Below, one piece after another: positions 1-8,475 of a DNA stretch of 64,000 nucleotides (its first letter is position 1; every line of letters begins with the position of its first letter). A program made the translations under genes and the position numbers. The notes under the pieces were generated by a model that made no database searches, was not told the origin of the DNA, and saw only the letters and a program-made list of their open reading frames with translations. This stretch comes from Nostoc sp. MS1 (GTDB taxonomy: Bacteria > Cyanobacteriota > Cyanobacteriia > Cyanobacteriales > Nostocaceae), in the NCBI RefSeq assembly GCF_019976755.1, contig NZ_AP023441.1, forward strand, positions 4,027,501-4,091,500, read 5' to 3'.

Positions 1-1
1 T

Positions 2-2146
2 GGGAAAAGTCAAGAAGTTTCCGCAGAAGATATTGTACCTGGGGATGTGGTGTGTTTATCAGCAGGGGATAATATCCCTGGAGACTGCATAATTCTTGAC
101 TCGAAAAATTTATTTATCAATGAAGCCGCTTTAACTGGTGAAACTTACCCAGTCGCTAAAGTAGAGGGTTTAGTACCACTGCAAACATCCTTAAGTCAGC
201 GCACAAATGTCTTATTTATGGGGACATATGTAGTTAGTGGGACAGTGAAGGCTTTAGTAGTGGCTACAGGTAAGGCAACAGAATTTGGTAAGGTATCAGA
301 ACGACTAAAATTTCGACCCCCAGAAACAGAATTTGAACAAGGAGTCCGCAAATTTGGCTACTTCTTAATGGAAGTCACATTGCTGTTAGTCCTTGGTATT
401 TTTGCTGGGAATGTTTTACTCAAGCGTCCAGTTTTAGACTCGTTTCTTTTTTCTCTAGCACTAGCTGTAGGACTGACACCCCAACTATTACCTGCAATTA
501 TCAGTATTAACTTAGCTCACGGCGCAAAACAAATGGCAGGTAAAAGCGTAATTGTTAAGCGACTAGCAGCAATTGAGAACTTCGGCAGTATGAATGTGCT
601 GTGTTCTGATAAGACGGGTACGCTGACTGAAGGAGTGGTTAAAATTCACTCTGCTGTGGATTATGAGGGTAAACAGAGCGATCGCTTACTTTTTTTAGCT
701 TATCTTAACGCCAGTTTTGAAACCGGATTTGTTAACCCAATTGATCAAGCTATTCGTGGTGCTTGTACCTTCGATATTTCAGCTTATGAAAAGCTAGATG
801 AAGTTCCCTACGATTTTATCCGCAAGCGTTTGAGTATTTTAGTCCGTAAAGATGATACTCAAATGATGATTTCTAAGGGAGCATTACAAAGTATTCTCAA
901 CATTTGCTCTTTTGTAGAAACTGGCGAGCAGACAATTATCGACATAGATAGTCTACAGCCGCAAATCCAGCAGTATTTTGAAGGTTTAGGACAACAAGGG
1001 TTTCGAGTTTTAGGCGTTGCTTACCGTAATTTGGATACTACCACACTCAGTAAACAAGATGAAAATAATATGACCTTTTTGGGTTGTTTAGTCTTTTTTG
1101 ACCCACCCAAACCCGGCATTATTCACACCGTTACCGAACTCAAACAAACAGGAGTCTCTCTAAAAATTATTACAGGTGATAGTCATGCCGTTGCCGCTAG
1201 TTTAAGTCAACAAATCGGACTATCCCAACCTAAAATTCTCACAGGAGCAGATTTGCATCAAATCAGCGATGAAGCGTTGATGCACCAAGTAAATTTAATA
1301 GACGTGTTTGCAGAAGTTGAGCCTAACCAGAAAGAAGATATTATTCTGGCGTTAAAGAAAGCTGGTAATGTAGTCGGTTATATGGGAGATGGAATTAATG
1401 ATGCTTCCGCTCTCCATGCAGCCGATGTGGGTATTTCTGTTAATAGCGCGGTTGATGTCGCCAAAGATGCAGCTGATATTGTTTTGCTAGAGCAAGATTT
1501 AGATGTGCTACTGCAAGGAATTAAAGAAGGACGCACCACCTTTGCTAACACACTCAAGTATGTATTTATGGCAACTAGCGCCAATTTTGGCAATATGTTC
1601 AGCATGGCAGGAGCTTCATTACTCTTACCATTTTTACCTCTATTACCAAAGCAAATTCTTCTCACCAATTTAATGACCGACTTTCCCGAAATGACCATTG
1701 CTACAGATAGAGTAGACCGGGAAATGGTTGATAAACCTCATCGTTGGGATATCAACTTTATCCGCAATTTTATGTTAGTTTTTGGCACACTCAGTTCCAT
1801 ATTTGATTATCTTACCTTTGCTATATTAATATTCGTTTTACATGCCACACCTGACCAGTTTCGTACAGGCTGGTTTATGGAGTCTGTTATTTCCGCTTCG
1901 ATGATTGTCTTAGTCATCCGCACTCGCCAACCGCTTTTCCAAAGTAAACCAGGCAAGTATTTGTCAATCGCTACAATTGCCATTGTGATTGTGACATTAT
2001 TATTGCCCTTTACTCCTGTAGCAGCATTATTTGGATTTCAACCACTGCCAATTACATTCATGCTAGCTTTGGCAGGAATTATGGCTTTGTATATCACTGC
2101 CGCAGAAAAAATAAAACAAATCTTCTATGAAAAAACCAACTTTTAA
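2..2146 (+). CDS. mgtA: Magnesium-type P-type ATPase, 5' end cut off by the window
   Basis: The frame is open to the window edge, so this is the C-terminal 714 residues or so of a longer protein. Family members are about 900 aa, so most of the missing part is the N-terminal cytoplasmic and first membrane segments. Visible marks are the actuator-domain LTGET loop (about 137-155), the phosphorylation motif DKTGTLT (from 608), an ITGDS motif (about 1168-1185) and the GDGIND hinge motif (about 1385-1402). These are followed by several hydrophobic segments to the end. This arrangement and the ATSANFGNM region fit the IIIB (MgtA/MgtB) class, which imports Mg2+ across the plasma membrane using ATP. 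A convergent CDF cation transporter follows, so two divalent-metal transporters sit side by side. Substrate is inferred from family resemblance only. The GTG at 47 is internal and not the real start. Confidence 0.85.
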   Translation, partial: GKSQEVSAEDIVPGDVVCLSAGDNIPGDCIILDSKNLFINEAALTGETYPVAKVEGLVPLQTSLSQRTNVLFMGTYVVSGTVKALVVATGKATEFGKVSERLKFRPPETEFEQGVRKFGYFLMEVTLLLVLGIFAGNVLLKRPVLDSFLFSLALAVGLTPQLLPAIISINLAHGAKQMAGKSVIVKRLAAIENFGSMNVLCSDKTGTLTEGVVKIHSAVDYEGKQSDRLLFLAYLNASFETGFVNPIDQAIRGACTFDISAYEKLDEVPYDFIRKRLSILVRKDDTQMMISKGALQSILNICSFVETGEQTIIDIDSLQPQIQQYFEGLGQQGFRVLGVAYRNLDTTTLSKQDENNMTFLGCLVFFDPPKPGIIHTVTELKQTGVSLKIITGDSHAVAASLSQQIGLSQPKILTGADLHQISDEALMHQVNLIDVFAEVEPNQKEDIILALKKAGNVVGYMGDGINDASALHAADVGISVNSAVDVAKDAADIVLLEQDLDVLLQGIKEGRTTFANTLKYVFMATSANFGNMFSMAGASLLLPFLPLLPKQILLTNLMTDFPEMTIATDRVDREMVDKPHRWDINFIRNFMLVFGTLSSIFDYLTFAILIFVLHATPDQFRTGWFMESVISASMIVLVIRTRQPLFQSKPGKYLSIATIAIVIVTLLLPFTPVAALFGFQPLPITFMLALAGIMALYITAAEKIKQIFYEKTNF

Positions 2147-2149
2147 TAT

Positions 2150-2164
2150 ATGATGAGTCATCAT
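2150..2164. terminator. Short palindrome between convergent genes
   Basis: A perfect palindrome with 7-bp arms (ATGATGA, one central base, TCATCAT) sits 4 bases after the P-type ATPase stop and before the convergent CDF gene. It lacks a T-run, so its role as a terminator is only a guess from position. Confidence 0.3.
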
Positions 2165-2190
2165 CCTCGTAGGAACGCTGTCGGCTAATA

Positions 2191-3102
2191 CTATTTATTA
2201 CTACTGCGTTCTAGTTCCAAATCATTCCAGGATGCGGGGTCTTCTAAAGGTTCGAGGTGAGTAGTAACATTACTTCCATGTAAGGCGTGAATGATTTTTA
2301 ACTCAATAGCTTCACACAAATCATGTCCTTGCAATACTGTCCAAGCGCCTGGGACTAAAACGTGAAAGGAGATAAAACGCCGTGTACCTGCAAGCCGAGT
2401 ACGCAAGGCGTGAAACTGGATGCCTTGGTCAGCATATTCATCTAGTATTCTCCGAATTATCTCCATTTCTTCTTGTGGTAAAGACGTATCCAGGAGTCCA
2501 AAAAAGGTTTCTTTCAACAGCTTAAATCCAGCCCAAACAATATTTACTGCCACCAACAAAGCAATAACTGGGTCAAGTATTAACCAACCAGTTACCTTCA
2601 CAAGAAAAATTCCTAGAATTACGCCGCCAGAAGTCCAAACATCAGTTAATAAATGGTGAGCATCTGCCCGTAAGGTAATAGAACGTAAGCGTCTTCCTGC
2701 TTTGAGTAGAACATAAGCCACTGCACCGTTAACGGCTGTCGCCACTACTGATAATACTAGACCTAACCCCAGTTGAGTCAGTGGTTCGGGATGCTGTAAA
2801 CGTCCCCAAGCTTCTACGGCAATACTAATTGCTGCGACTACAATTAACCCCCCTTCAGCCCCACTGGAAAAATATTCTGCTTTAGAATGTCCAAAAGTAT
2901 GCTCTGCATCGGCTGGTTTGGCAGCATAGGTTAATGCCCAAAGTGCCACAATTGCCGCCACAAGATTTACACATGATTCAATTGCATCAGAAAGCAAACC
3001 TACCGACCCCGTTAGCAGATAAGCCCCAAATTTTAAGCCAATAGTCACGATTGCTGCGACAATTGATAGGTAAGCGTAGGAACGTGCTGTTTGACTACTC
3101 AT
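2191..3102 (-). CDS. Cation diffusion facilitator (CDF) family transporter
   Basis: A 303-aa membrane protein with about six hydrophobic segments in the first 200 residues and a soluble C-terminal domain of about 90 residues, the usual CDF layout. The metal-site motifs are visible: LLSDAIES in TM2 and HHLLTDVWTS in TM5, matching the HxxxD/DxxxD pair that binds the ion in the membrane. CDF proteins export Zn2+, Mn2+, Fe2+ or similar ions in exchange for protons. The first residue reads SD in TM2 and HHLLTD in TM5, which does not settle the substrate. The ATG at 3102 is preferred over a TTG two codons upstream. It is convergent with the Mg-type ATPase gene. Confidence 0.85.
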   Translation of the reverse strand: MSSQTARSYAYLSIVAAIVTIGLKFGAYLLTGSVGLLSDAIESCVNLVAAIVALWALTYAAKPADAEHTFGHSKAEYFSSGAEGGLIVVAAISIAVEAWGRLQHPEPLTQLGLGLVLSVVATAVNGAVAYVLLKAGRRLRSITLRADAHHLLTDVWTSGGVILGIFLVKVTGWLILDPVIALLVAVNIVWAGFKLLKETFFGLLDTSLPQEEMEIIRRILDEYADQGIQFHALRTRLAGTRRFISFHVLVPGAWTVLQGHDLCEAIELKIIHALHGSNVTTHLEPLEDPASWNDLELERSSNK

Positions 3103-3256
3103 CAAAACTACTCAAAGCCATTTATAAATAACAGTATCTAATTTATCTTCTCTCTTAATCTGCCTGAAGATTTTTACATTTTGAAAAAAATATCAAAGTG
3201 AACCCTATTCAGCTTGATCCATCTTGCATTAGTCAAGCTAACTTAAAAAAAGTTCA

Positions 3257-3637
3257 TTATTCAAAGACTTCGGCTCTTTCAATGATGAACCATTCATGAT
3301 ACAAAATTGCTAAGAAAAATTCCTCATCTTTGAGGCGATCGCATACTGCCATAAATCCAGCGAAAAATGGATCATCCTCATAGGTAGTATCGGAAAGAAA
3401 CAGCGTAACTGAGTTATGATCAACACTCCAAATTGAGCGCAATATACTTATATGGGGATGATTTGACTTATCTACAGGCAATAGTATTGAGTACCCGTCT
3501 ACTTCTATAAATTCTGGCTCCATATATCTGAGAACCGATTCCCATCTTTCTGGGCCTTCATGTTTCTCAATAATCCTATCCCACTTGACTAACTTAATTT
3601 TTGCTAGAGTTTCTGCCGATAAATCTGATAATTTCAT
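3257..3637 (-). CDS. Conserved hypothetical protein, 126 aa, acidic
   Basis: An open frame of 126 codons beginning MKLSDLSAETLAK and ending at an acidic tail. I do not recognise a characterised family. The sequence is soluble, rich in Asp, Glu and aromatic residues, with no signal peptide or membrane segment. It contains HIP1 octamers inside the coding region, as its neighbours do, so it does not look recently acquired. It stands alone between the CDF gene and the divergent chlB gene. Confidence 0.6.
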   Translation of the reverse strand: MKLSDLSAETLAKIKLVKWDRIIEKHEGPERWESVLRYMEPEFIEVDGYSILLPVDKSNHPHISILRSIWSVDHNSVTLFLSDTTYEDDPFFAGFMAVCDRLKDEEFFLAILYHEWFIIERAEVFE

Positions 3638-3937
3638 GACTGCTTAATGTATTAAATAGTTTTTCCAAACTAACTTAAAAATAGTAATTAATACCCAAAG
3701 CAATTGATAACAAAATTTGCTGAACTTTAAGATTCATGTAATTTACCAAGTATTAAATTGTTTCTCTTACAAGCTGAATCATAATCAGGAAGTAGTTTTG
3801 AGCGAAGCGCCACACCTAAACACCCCAAACACCCCACTTCATGGCAGTTGCAAGTTTTGGGACAATCAGCATCAACTCATCAAGTATTTATAGTTCCCCA
3901 TAGCTCGTTATTTAACTTAACAAGGGAGTAAAACATA
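3638..3937. other. Intergenic region upstream of chlB
   Basis: About 300 bases of AT-rich DNA between two divergent genes. It should hold the promoters of chlB and of the 126-aa gene, but I see no recognisable factor site. A short run of ACACCCC units occurs near 3820-3838. The chlB ribosome site AAGGGAG lies just before its ATG. Confidence 0.4.
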
Positions 3938-5464
3938 ATGAAATTGGCTTACTGGATGTATGCAGGCCCAGCCCATATTGGCACTTTGCGAGTCGCTACT
4001 TCATTTAAAAACGTCCATGCTATCATGCACGCGCCTTTGGGCGATGATTACTTTAACGTCATGCGCTCAATGTTATCGCGGGAGCGTGACTTTACACCTG
4101 TCACCACCAGCGTTGTTGACCGCCATGTTTTATCCCGTGGTTCACAAGAAAAGGTAGTTGATAATATCACCCGTAAAGATGCTGAGGAACATCCAGATTT
4201 AATAGTTTTAACTCCCACCTGTACCTCTAGTATTCTGCAAGAAGACTTACACAACTTTGTAGAACGCGCCCAGTTGGAAGCTAAAGGGGATGTGATACTG
4301 GCGGATGTAAACCATTATCGGGCGAATGAACTGCAAGCAGGCGATCGCACGCTCCACCAAATTGTGCAATTCTACATCGAGAAAGCCCGGAAAAAAGGCG
4401 AACTCCCCACAAGCAAAACCGAAAAACCATCAGTTAACATCATTGGTATTTCCACTCTCGGTTTCCACAACAACCACGACTGCACCGAACTCAAACGCCT
4501 CATGGCTGATTTGGGAATTGAGGTTAACGCCGTCATTCCTGAAGGCGCGTCTGTCCACGAATTGAAAAATTTACCCAAGGCTTGGTTTAACCTCGCTCCT
4601 TATCGGGAATTGGGTTTAATGACGGCTAATTACTTAGAAGCAGAATTTGGGACACCTTGCATAGATATTGCCCCTATGGGTGTAGTAGAAACTGCTAGAT
4701 GTATCCGTAAAATTCAGGAAGTAATTAACGCTCAAGGTGCTGATGTAAATTACGAAGAATACATCAACGAGCAAACCCTGTATGTATCACAGGCTGCTTG
4801 GTTTTCCCGTTCCATCGACTGTCAAAACCTCACAGGTAAAAAAGCCGTAGTCTTTGGCGACAACACCCACGCAGCAGCCCTAACCAAAATCCTTTCCCGC
4901 GAAATGGGGATTCATGTTGTGTGGGCAGGAACTTATTGCAAATATGATGCAGAATGGTTCCGTGAACAGGTGCAAGACTATTGTGATGAAGTCCTAATTA
5001 CCGATGATCATGGCGCAATTGGTGATGCGATCGCCCGTGTTGAACCCTCCGCCATCTTCGGTACGCAAATGGAACGCCACGTTGGCAAACGTTTAGATAT
5101 TCCCTGTGGTGTAATTGCTGCACCCATCCATGTCCAAAACTTCCCCATCGGTTACAAACCATTCTTAGGTTATGAAGGGACAAATCAAATTACAGATTTA
5201 ATTTATAACTCCTTCACCTTGGGGATGGAAGACCACTTATTAGAAATATTTGGTGGACACGATACCAAAGAAGTAATTACCAAAGGAATTTCGGCTGAAT
5301 CTGACCTAAACTGGACAAAAGATGGTCTAGCAGAATTAAACAAAATTCCTGGTTTTGTGCGCGGAAAAGTGAAGAGAAATACCGAGAAATTTGCCCGCGA
5401 TCGCGGTTTCAAAGACATCTCCGCCGAAGTGCTATATGCTGCAAAAGAAGCAGTAGGAGCATAA
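3938..5464 (+). CDS. chlB: Light-independent protochlorophyllide reductase subunit B
   Basis: The 508-aa product matches ChlB along its whole length. With ChlN it forms the NB component of the dark-operative, nitrogenase-like enzyme that reduces ring D of protochlorophyllide to chlorophyllide a, with electrons from ChlL. The N-terminus MKLAYWMYAGPAHIGTLR is typical. Asp36 is present (in PLGDD); in the family this residue, rather than a cysteine, ligates the 4Fe-4S cluster shared with ChlN. The C-terminal segment ending in ISAEVLYAAKEAVGA is also typical. An AAGGGAG ribosome site precedes the ATG at good distance. chlL and chlN are not in the window, so the gene is unlinked from its partners here. 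Confidence 0.97.
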   Translation: MKLAYWMYAGPAHIGTLRVATSFKNVHAIMHAPLGDDYFNVMRSMLSRERDFTPVTTSVVDRHVLSRGSQEKVVDNITRKDAEEHPDLIVLTPTCTSSILQEDLHNFVERAQLEAKGDVILADVNHYRANELQAGDRTLHQIVQFYIEKARKKGELPTSKTEKPSVNIIGISTLGFHNNHDCTELKRLMADLGIEVNAVIPEGASVHELKNLPKAWFNLAPYRELGLMTANYLEAEFGTPCIDIAPMGVVETARCIRKIQEVINAQGADVNYEEYINEQTLYVSQAAWFSRSIDCQNLTGKKAVVFGDNTHAAALTKILSREMGIHVVWAGTYCKYDAEWFREQVQDYCDEVLITDDHGAIGDAIARVEPSAIFGTQMERHVGKRLDIPCGVIAAPIHVQNFPIGYKPFLGYEGTNQITDLIYNSFTLGMEDHLLEIFGGHDTKEVITKGISAESDLNWTKDGLAELNKIPGFVRGKVKRNTEKFARDRGFKDISAEVLYAAKEAVGA

Positions 5465-5744
5465 TAAAAGTGGGGGGAGATAGGAGAGAACAAGTCTAAC
5501 TTCTCCCTCATCCCCCTCATCCCCTATCCTTTAGGAAGCAAGCTGAATAACTATCTTGTCACCTATCCCCCTATCTAAAGCTGGATGACAATAGTGAATA
5601 CTCACCTTTAGGTATATTTCTAAGAGTTAACTTCTCTATATCTTAAGAGAGATTGCTTTGTGAATTGAAAAAATCCATACTCAATCAGATTTCAGGGAGT
5701 GCATACTACAAGTTATATACTCTCAATTGCGAGTTGTTTGCCCA

Positions 5745-8369
5745 ATGCTAAACGTCGATCAAGTTAACTATAAACTTGCTGATGAAGTAACAGCTCTACG
5801 GCAGCGTGTAGCCGAGTTAGAGCGCATGGAAAGATATTATCAGCACAGACAAGTCGAACTTGAGCAGCAAATAGGAGACTTAGAGGCAAAACTAGCAAAG
5901 GCACAGATAGCTGATGTTCCCGTCAACACTGAGATAGAAACAAATCAGCAATTAGATATATCAATTACCTTAAAGCGACTCCAGCAAGAAATTTTTCAAA
6001 GACAACAGATTGATGCAGCGTTAGGAGAAAGTGAAGAACGCTTGAGGCTGGCTTTGAATGCAGCCCATTTGGGTTTTTGGGATTGGAATATTTTGACTAA
6101 AAAAGTTGTTTGGTCAGAAAACCATGAATTATTATTTGGTCTTGTGCCTGGTAGCTTTAATGGCACTTATGAAACGTTTTTATCCTGTATTCATCCCGAA
6201 GATAAGGAATCAGTCACTCAAGTAATTAATGCTTGCTTAGAAAATAAAACTGAATATTACGATGAATTTCGGGTTGTTTGGCCAGACAAAAGCGCACATT
6301 GGATTGCAGCCAAGGGTAAATTTTTCTATGGCGACCAAGGACAGCCTGTGCGGATGATAGGGGTTTGCATGGATATTACCCAAAGCAAACATTTAGAAGA
6401 AAATACTCGACAATTAGCAAGCCAAGTTCAAGAACAAGCAAATGTCCTCAATGCCATCCTCGCTACATCTGTAGACCACATTTATATTCTCAATCGTACA
6501 GGCCGCTATCAATATGTGAGTCATGGTGGTGCGTCTGTATTAGGTCTTCATCCACAGCAGATGATTGGTAAGACTGTACAAGAACTTGATTTACCCCCAG
6601 ATTTGATAGATAAGGTAAATGGTCAATTTCTAGCCGTGATGGCAGGCGGGAAACCGATTAGAGATGAATGTGCATATGTAGCAGCAGATGGCATTCATTA
6701 TTATGAATATATCCTCACACCTTTACGCAACGTTAATCAGGAAATTGAGGGTGTAATTACAGTCTCACGAGATATTACCAAACACAAACATGCTGAACAA
6801 TCTATCCGTGATAGTGAAAGCAGATTTCGCCGTTTGTTTGAGTCTAACTTAATTGGCGTAGCTTTTTGGAACATCAATGGTTTCATCACCGATGCCAACG
6901 ATGCCTATTTACAAACAGTTGGTTATACTCGTGAGGAGTTTGACCGCTTAGGTAAAATCAATTGGTTAGAACTTACTCCCCCAGAGTATCATCAGTTAGA
7001 CGATCGCGCGATCGCTGAAGTTAAAGCCAACGGTATTTCTCGAATTTACGAAAAGCAATATATCCACCGCAATGGTAGGCGAGTGTCTATTGTATTGGGA
7101 ATAGCCTTGCTCAACGACTGTGATGACCAAGGAGTAGCCTTTGTACTCGATATTAGCGAACGTAAATTAGTAGAACAGCAACGCGATCGCTTACTGTGTG
7201 CCGAAAGAATAGCACGTAAAGAAGCCGAAATCGCCAACCGCATTAAAGATGAGTTTTTGGCGGTTCTCTCCCATGAACTACGTACCCCACTTAACCCGAT
7301 TTTAGGCTGGTCAAAATTACTGCGATCGCGTCAGTTTGATGCTGCTACAACTGACCGCGCTTTAGAAACTATTGAACGTAACGCTAGATTACAAACTCAA
7401 TTAATTGAAGATTTATTAGATGTCTCGCGTATCCTGCAAGGGAAATTAAGCCTGAATGTTTCTCCTGTGAGTTTACCAATGGTAATTGAAGCCGCAATTG
7501 ACACCGTGCGACTAGCAGCAGAAGCAAAAAATATTAAAATTCAGACTGTATTCGACCCTCATGTGGGTCAACTGATGGGTGATGCCAATCGCCTACAACA
7601 AGTAGTCTGGAATTTGCTTTCTAATGCAGTGAAGTTTACACCCACAGGTGGTAAAGTAGAAATCCACCTCAAAGAATTTAATCAGCAAGCACAGATTCAA
7701 GTCATTGATACAGGTAAAGGAATTACACTAGAGTTTCTCCCTTATGTGTTCGATTACTTCCGTCAGGCTGATGGAACCACTACCCGCAAATTTGGTGGCT
7801 TAGGTTTAGGGTTAGCAATTGTGCGTCAAGTTGTAGAACTGCACGGTGGGACAGTGGTAGCTCAAAGTGCTGGCGAAGGTTTGGGGGCTACCTTTACCGT
7901 TAATTTACCGCTTTCACTCAAAAACGAAACAATGAACCATGAGGAGCAAACTCCCGGATCAAATAACTCTCAACCTCTAAACCTGTCTGGTGTGCGAGTT
8001 TTGATAGTAGATGATGAACCAGATATCCGCGACTTAGTTAGCTTTATTTTGGAAGATTACGAAGTAGAAGTTACAGCCGTATCATCTGCACAAGAAGCAT
8101 TAGAAGCATTATCTCAATCCCTACCAGATGTTCTAGTCAGCGACATTGGTATGCCAGATGTCGATGGTTATATGCTCATACGTCAAATAAGAGAGCGATC
8201 GCCACAAGAGGGTGGAGATATACCCGCGATCGCCCTAACCGCCTACGCTGGCGAAATCAATCAACAACAAGCATTAGCGTCTGGTTTTCACCTGCACATA
8301 TCCAAACCTGTAGATCCTGATGCGTTAATTGAGGCGATCGGTAGTTTGATTAAGGTAGCAAGGAAATAA
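5745..8369 (+). CDS. PAS-rich hybrid histidine kinase with C-terminal receiver
   Basis: About 874 aa. Order: a coiled coil (residues about 10-65); three PAS domains (about 95-220, 230-350 and 355-480, the first ending in a PAC-like MIGVCMDIT); a short coiled linker; a HisKA domain with the H-box SHELRTPLNPILGW near residue 508; and an HATPase domain with N-box LLSNAVKFTP and G-boxes. A receiver domain (about 748-868) follows, with DDEPD and the phospho-acceptor Asp in VSDIGMPD. No membrane segment is seen, so it is probably a cytoplasmic sensor. The ATG at 5745 is preferred to the TTG at 5727. The signal is unknown. It sits between chlB and menD with no output regulator next to it, so phosphotransfer to a distant partner is likely. 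Confidence 0.9.
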   Translation: MLNVDQVNYKLADEVTALRQRVAELERMERYYQHRQVELEQQIGDLEAKLAKAQIADVPVNTEIETNQQLDISITLKRLQQEIFQRQQIDAALGESEERLRLALNAAHLGFWDWNILTKKVVWSENHELLFGLVPGSFNGTYETFLSCIHPEDKESVTQVINACLENKTEYYDEFRVVWPDKSAHWIAAKGKFFYGDQGQPVRMIGVCMDITQSKHLEENTRQLASQVQEQANVLNAILATSVDHIYILNRTGRYQYVSHGGASVLGLHPQQMIGKTVQELDLPPDLIDKVNGQFLAVMAGGKPIRDECAYVAADGIHYYEYILTPLRNVNQEIEGVITVSRDITKHKHAEQSIRDSESRFRRLFESNLIGVAFWNINGFITDANDAYLQTVGYTREEFDRLGKINWLELTPPEYHQLDDRAIAEVKANGISRIYEKQYIHRNGRRVSIVLGIALLNDCDDQGVAFVLDISERKLVEQQRDRLLCAERIARKEAEIANRIKDEFLAVLSHELRTPLNPILGWSKLLRSRQFDAATTDRALETIERNARLQTQLIEDLLDVSRILQGKLSLNVSPVSLPMVIEAAIDTVRLAAEAKNIKIQTVFDPHVGQLMGDANRLQQVVWNLLSNAVKFTPTGGKVEIHLKEFNQQAQIQVIDTGKGITLEFLPYVFDYFRQADGTTTRKFGGLGLGLAIVRQVVELHGGTVVAQSAGEGLGATFTVNLPLSLKNETMNHEEQTPGSNNSQPLNLSGVRVLIVDDEPDIRDLVSFILEDYEVEVTAVSSAQEALEALSQSLPDVLVSDIGMPDVDGYMLIRQIRERSPQEGGDIPAIALTAYAGEINQQQALASGFHLHISKPVDPDALIEAIGSLIKVARK

Positions 8370-8440
8370 GTAAACAGCCATTAATCAAAATATGATCAGT
8401 TTGATGGGTATGGGCATAAGTGTAGGAGAGAATAACTATG

Positions 8441-8475
8441 GACTAATGACTAATGACTAATGACTAATGACTAAT
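8441..8475 (+). repeat. Heptamer tandem repeat (GACTAAT) spanning the menD start
   Basis: Four exact copies of GACTAAT and a partial fifth. This is a short tandemly repeated repetitive (STRR) sequence of the heptanucleotide kind known from heterocystous cyanobacteria. The menD ATG at 8467 lies inside the array. An AGGAG at about 8423 is followed by an ATG at 8438 that meets a stop after one more codon. Each unit then gives an ATG-ACT-AAT-GAC-TAA mini-frame. Confidence 0.85.

Noticed and set aside
5470..5530. Hairpin after chlB as terminator
   Set aside because: GGGGGGAGATAGGAGAG could pair with the later CTCCC/CCCCC tracts, but only imperfectly and without a T-run; it is more likely purine/pyrimidine-rich repeat DNA.
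8441..8475. Tandem arrays as CRISPR
   Set aside because: Units are 7-9 bp without spacers; a CRISPR has 20-50 bp repeats and unique spacers. No cas gene is present.
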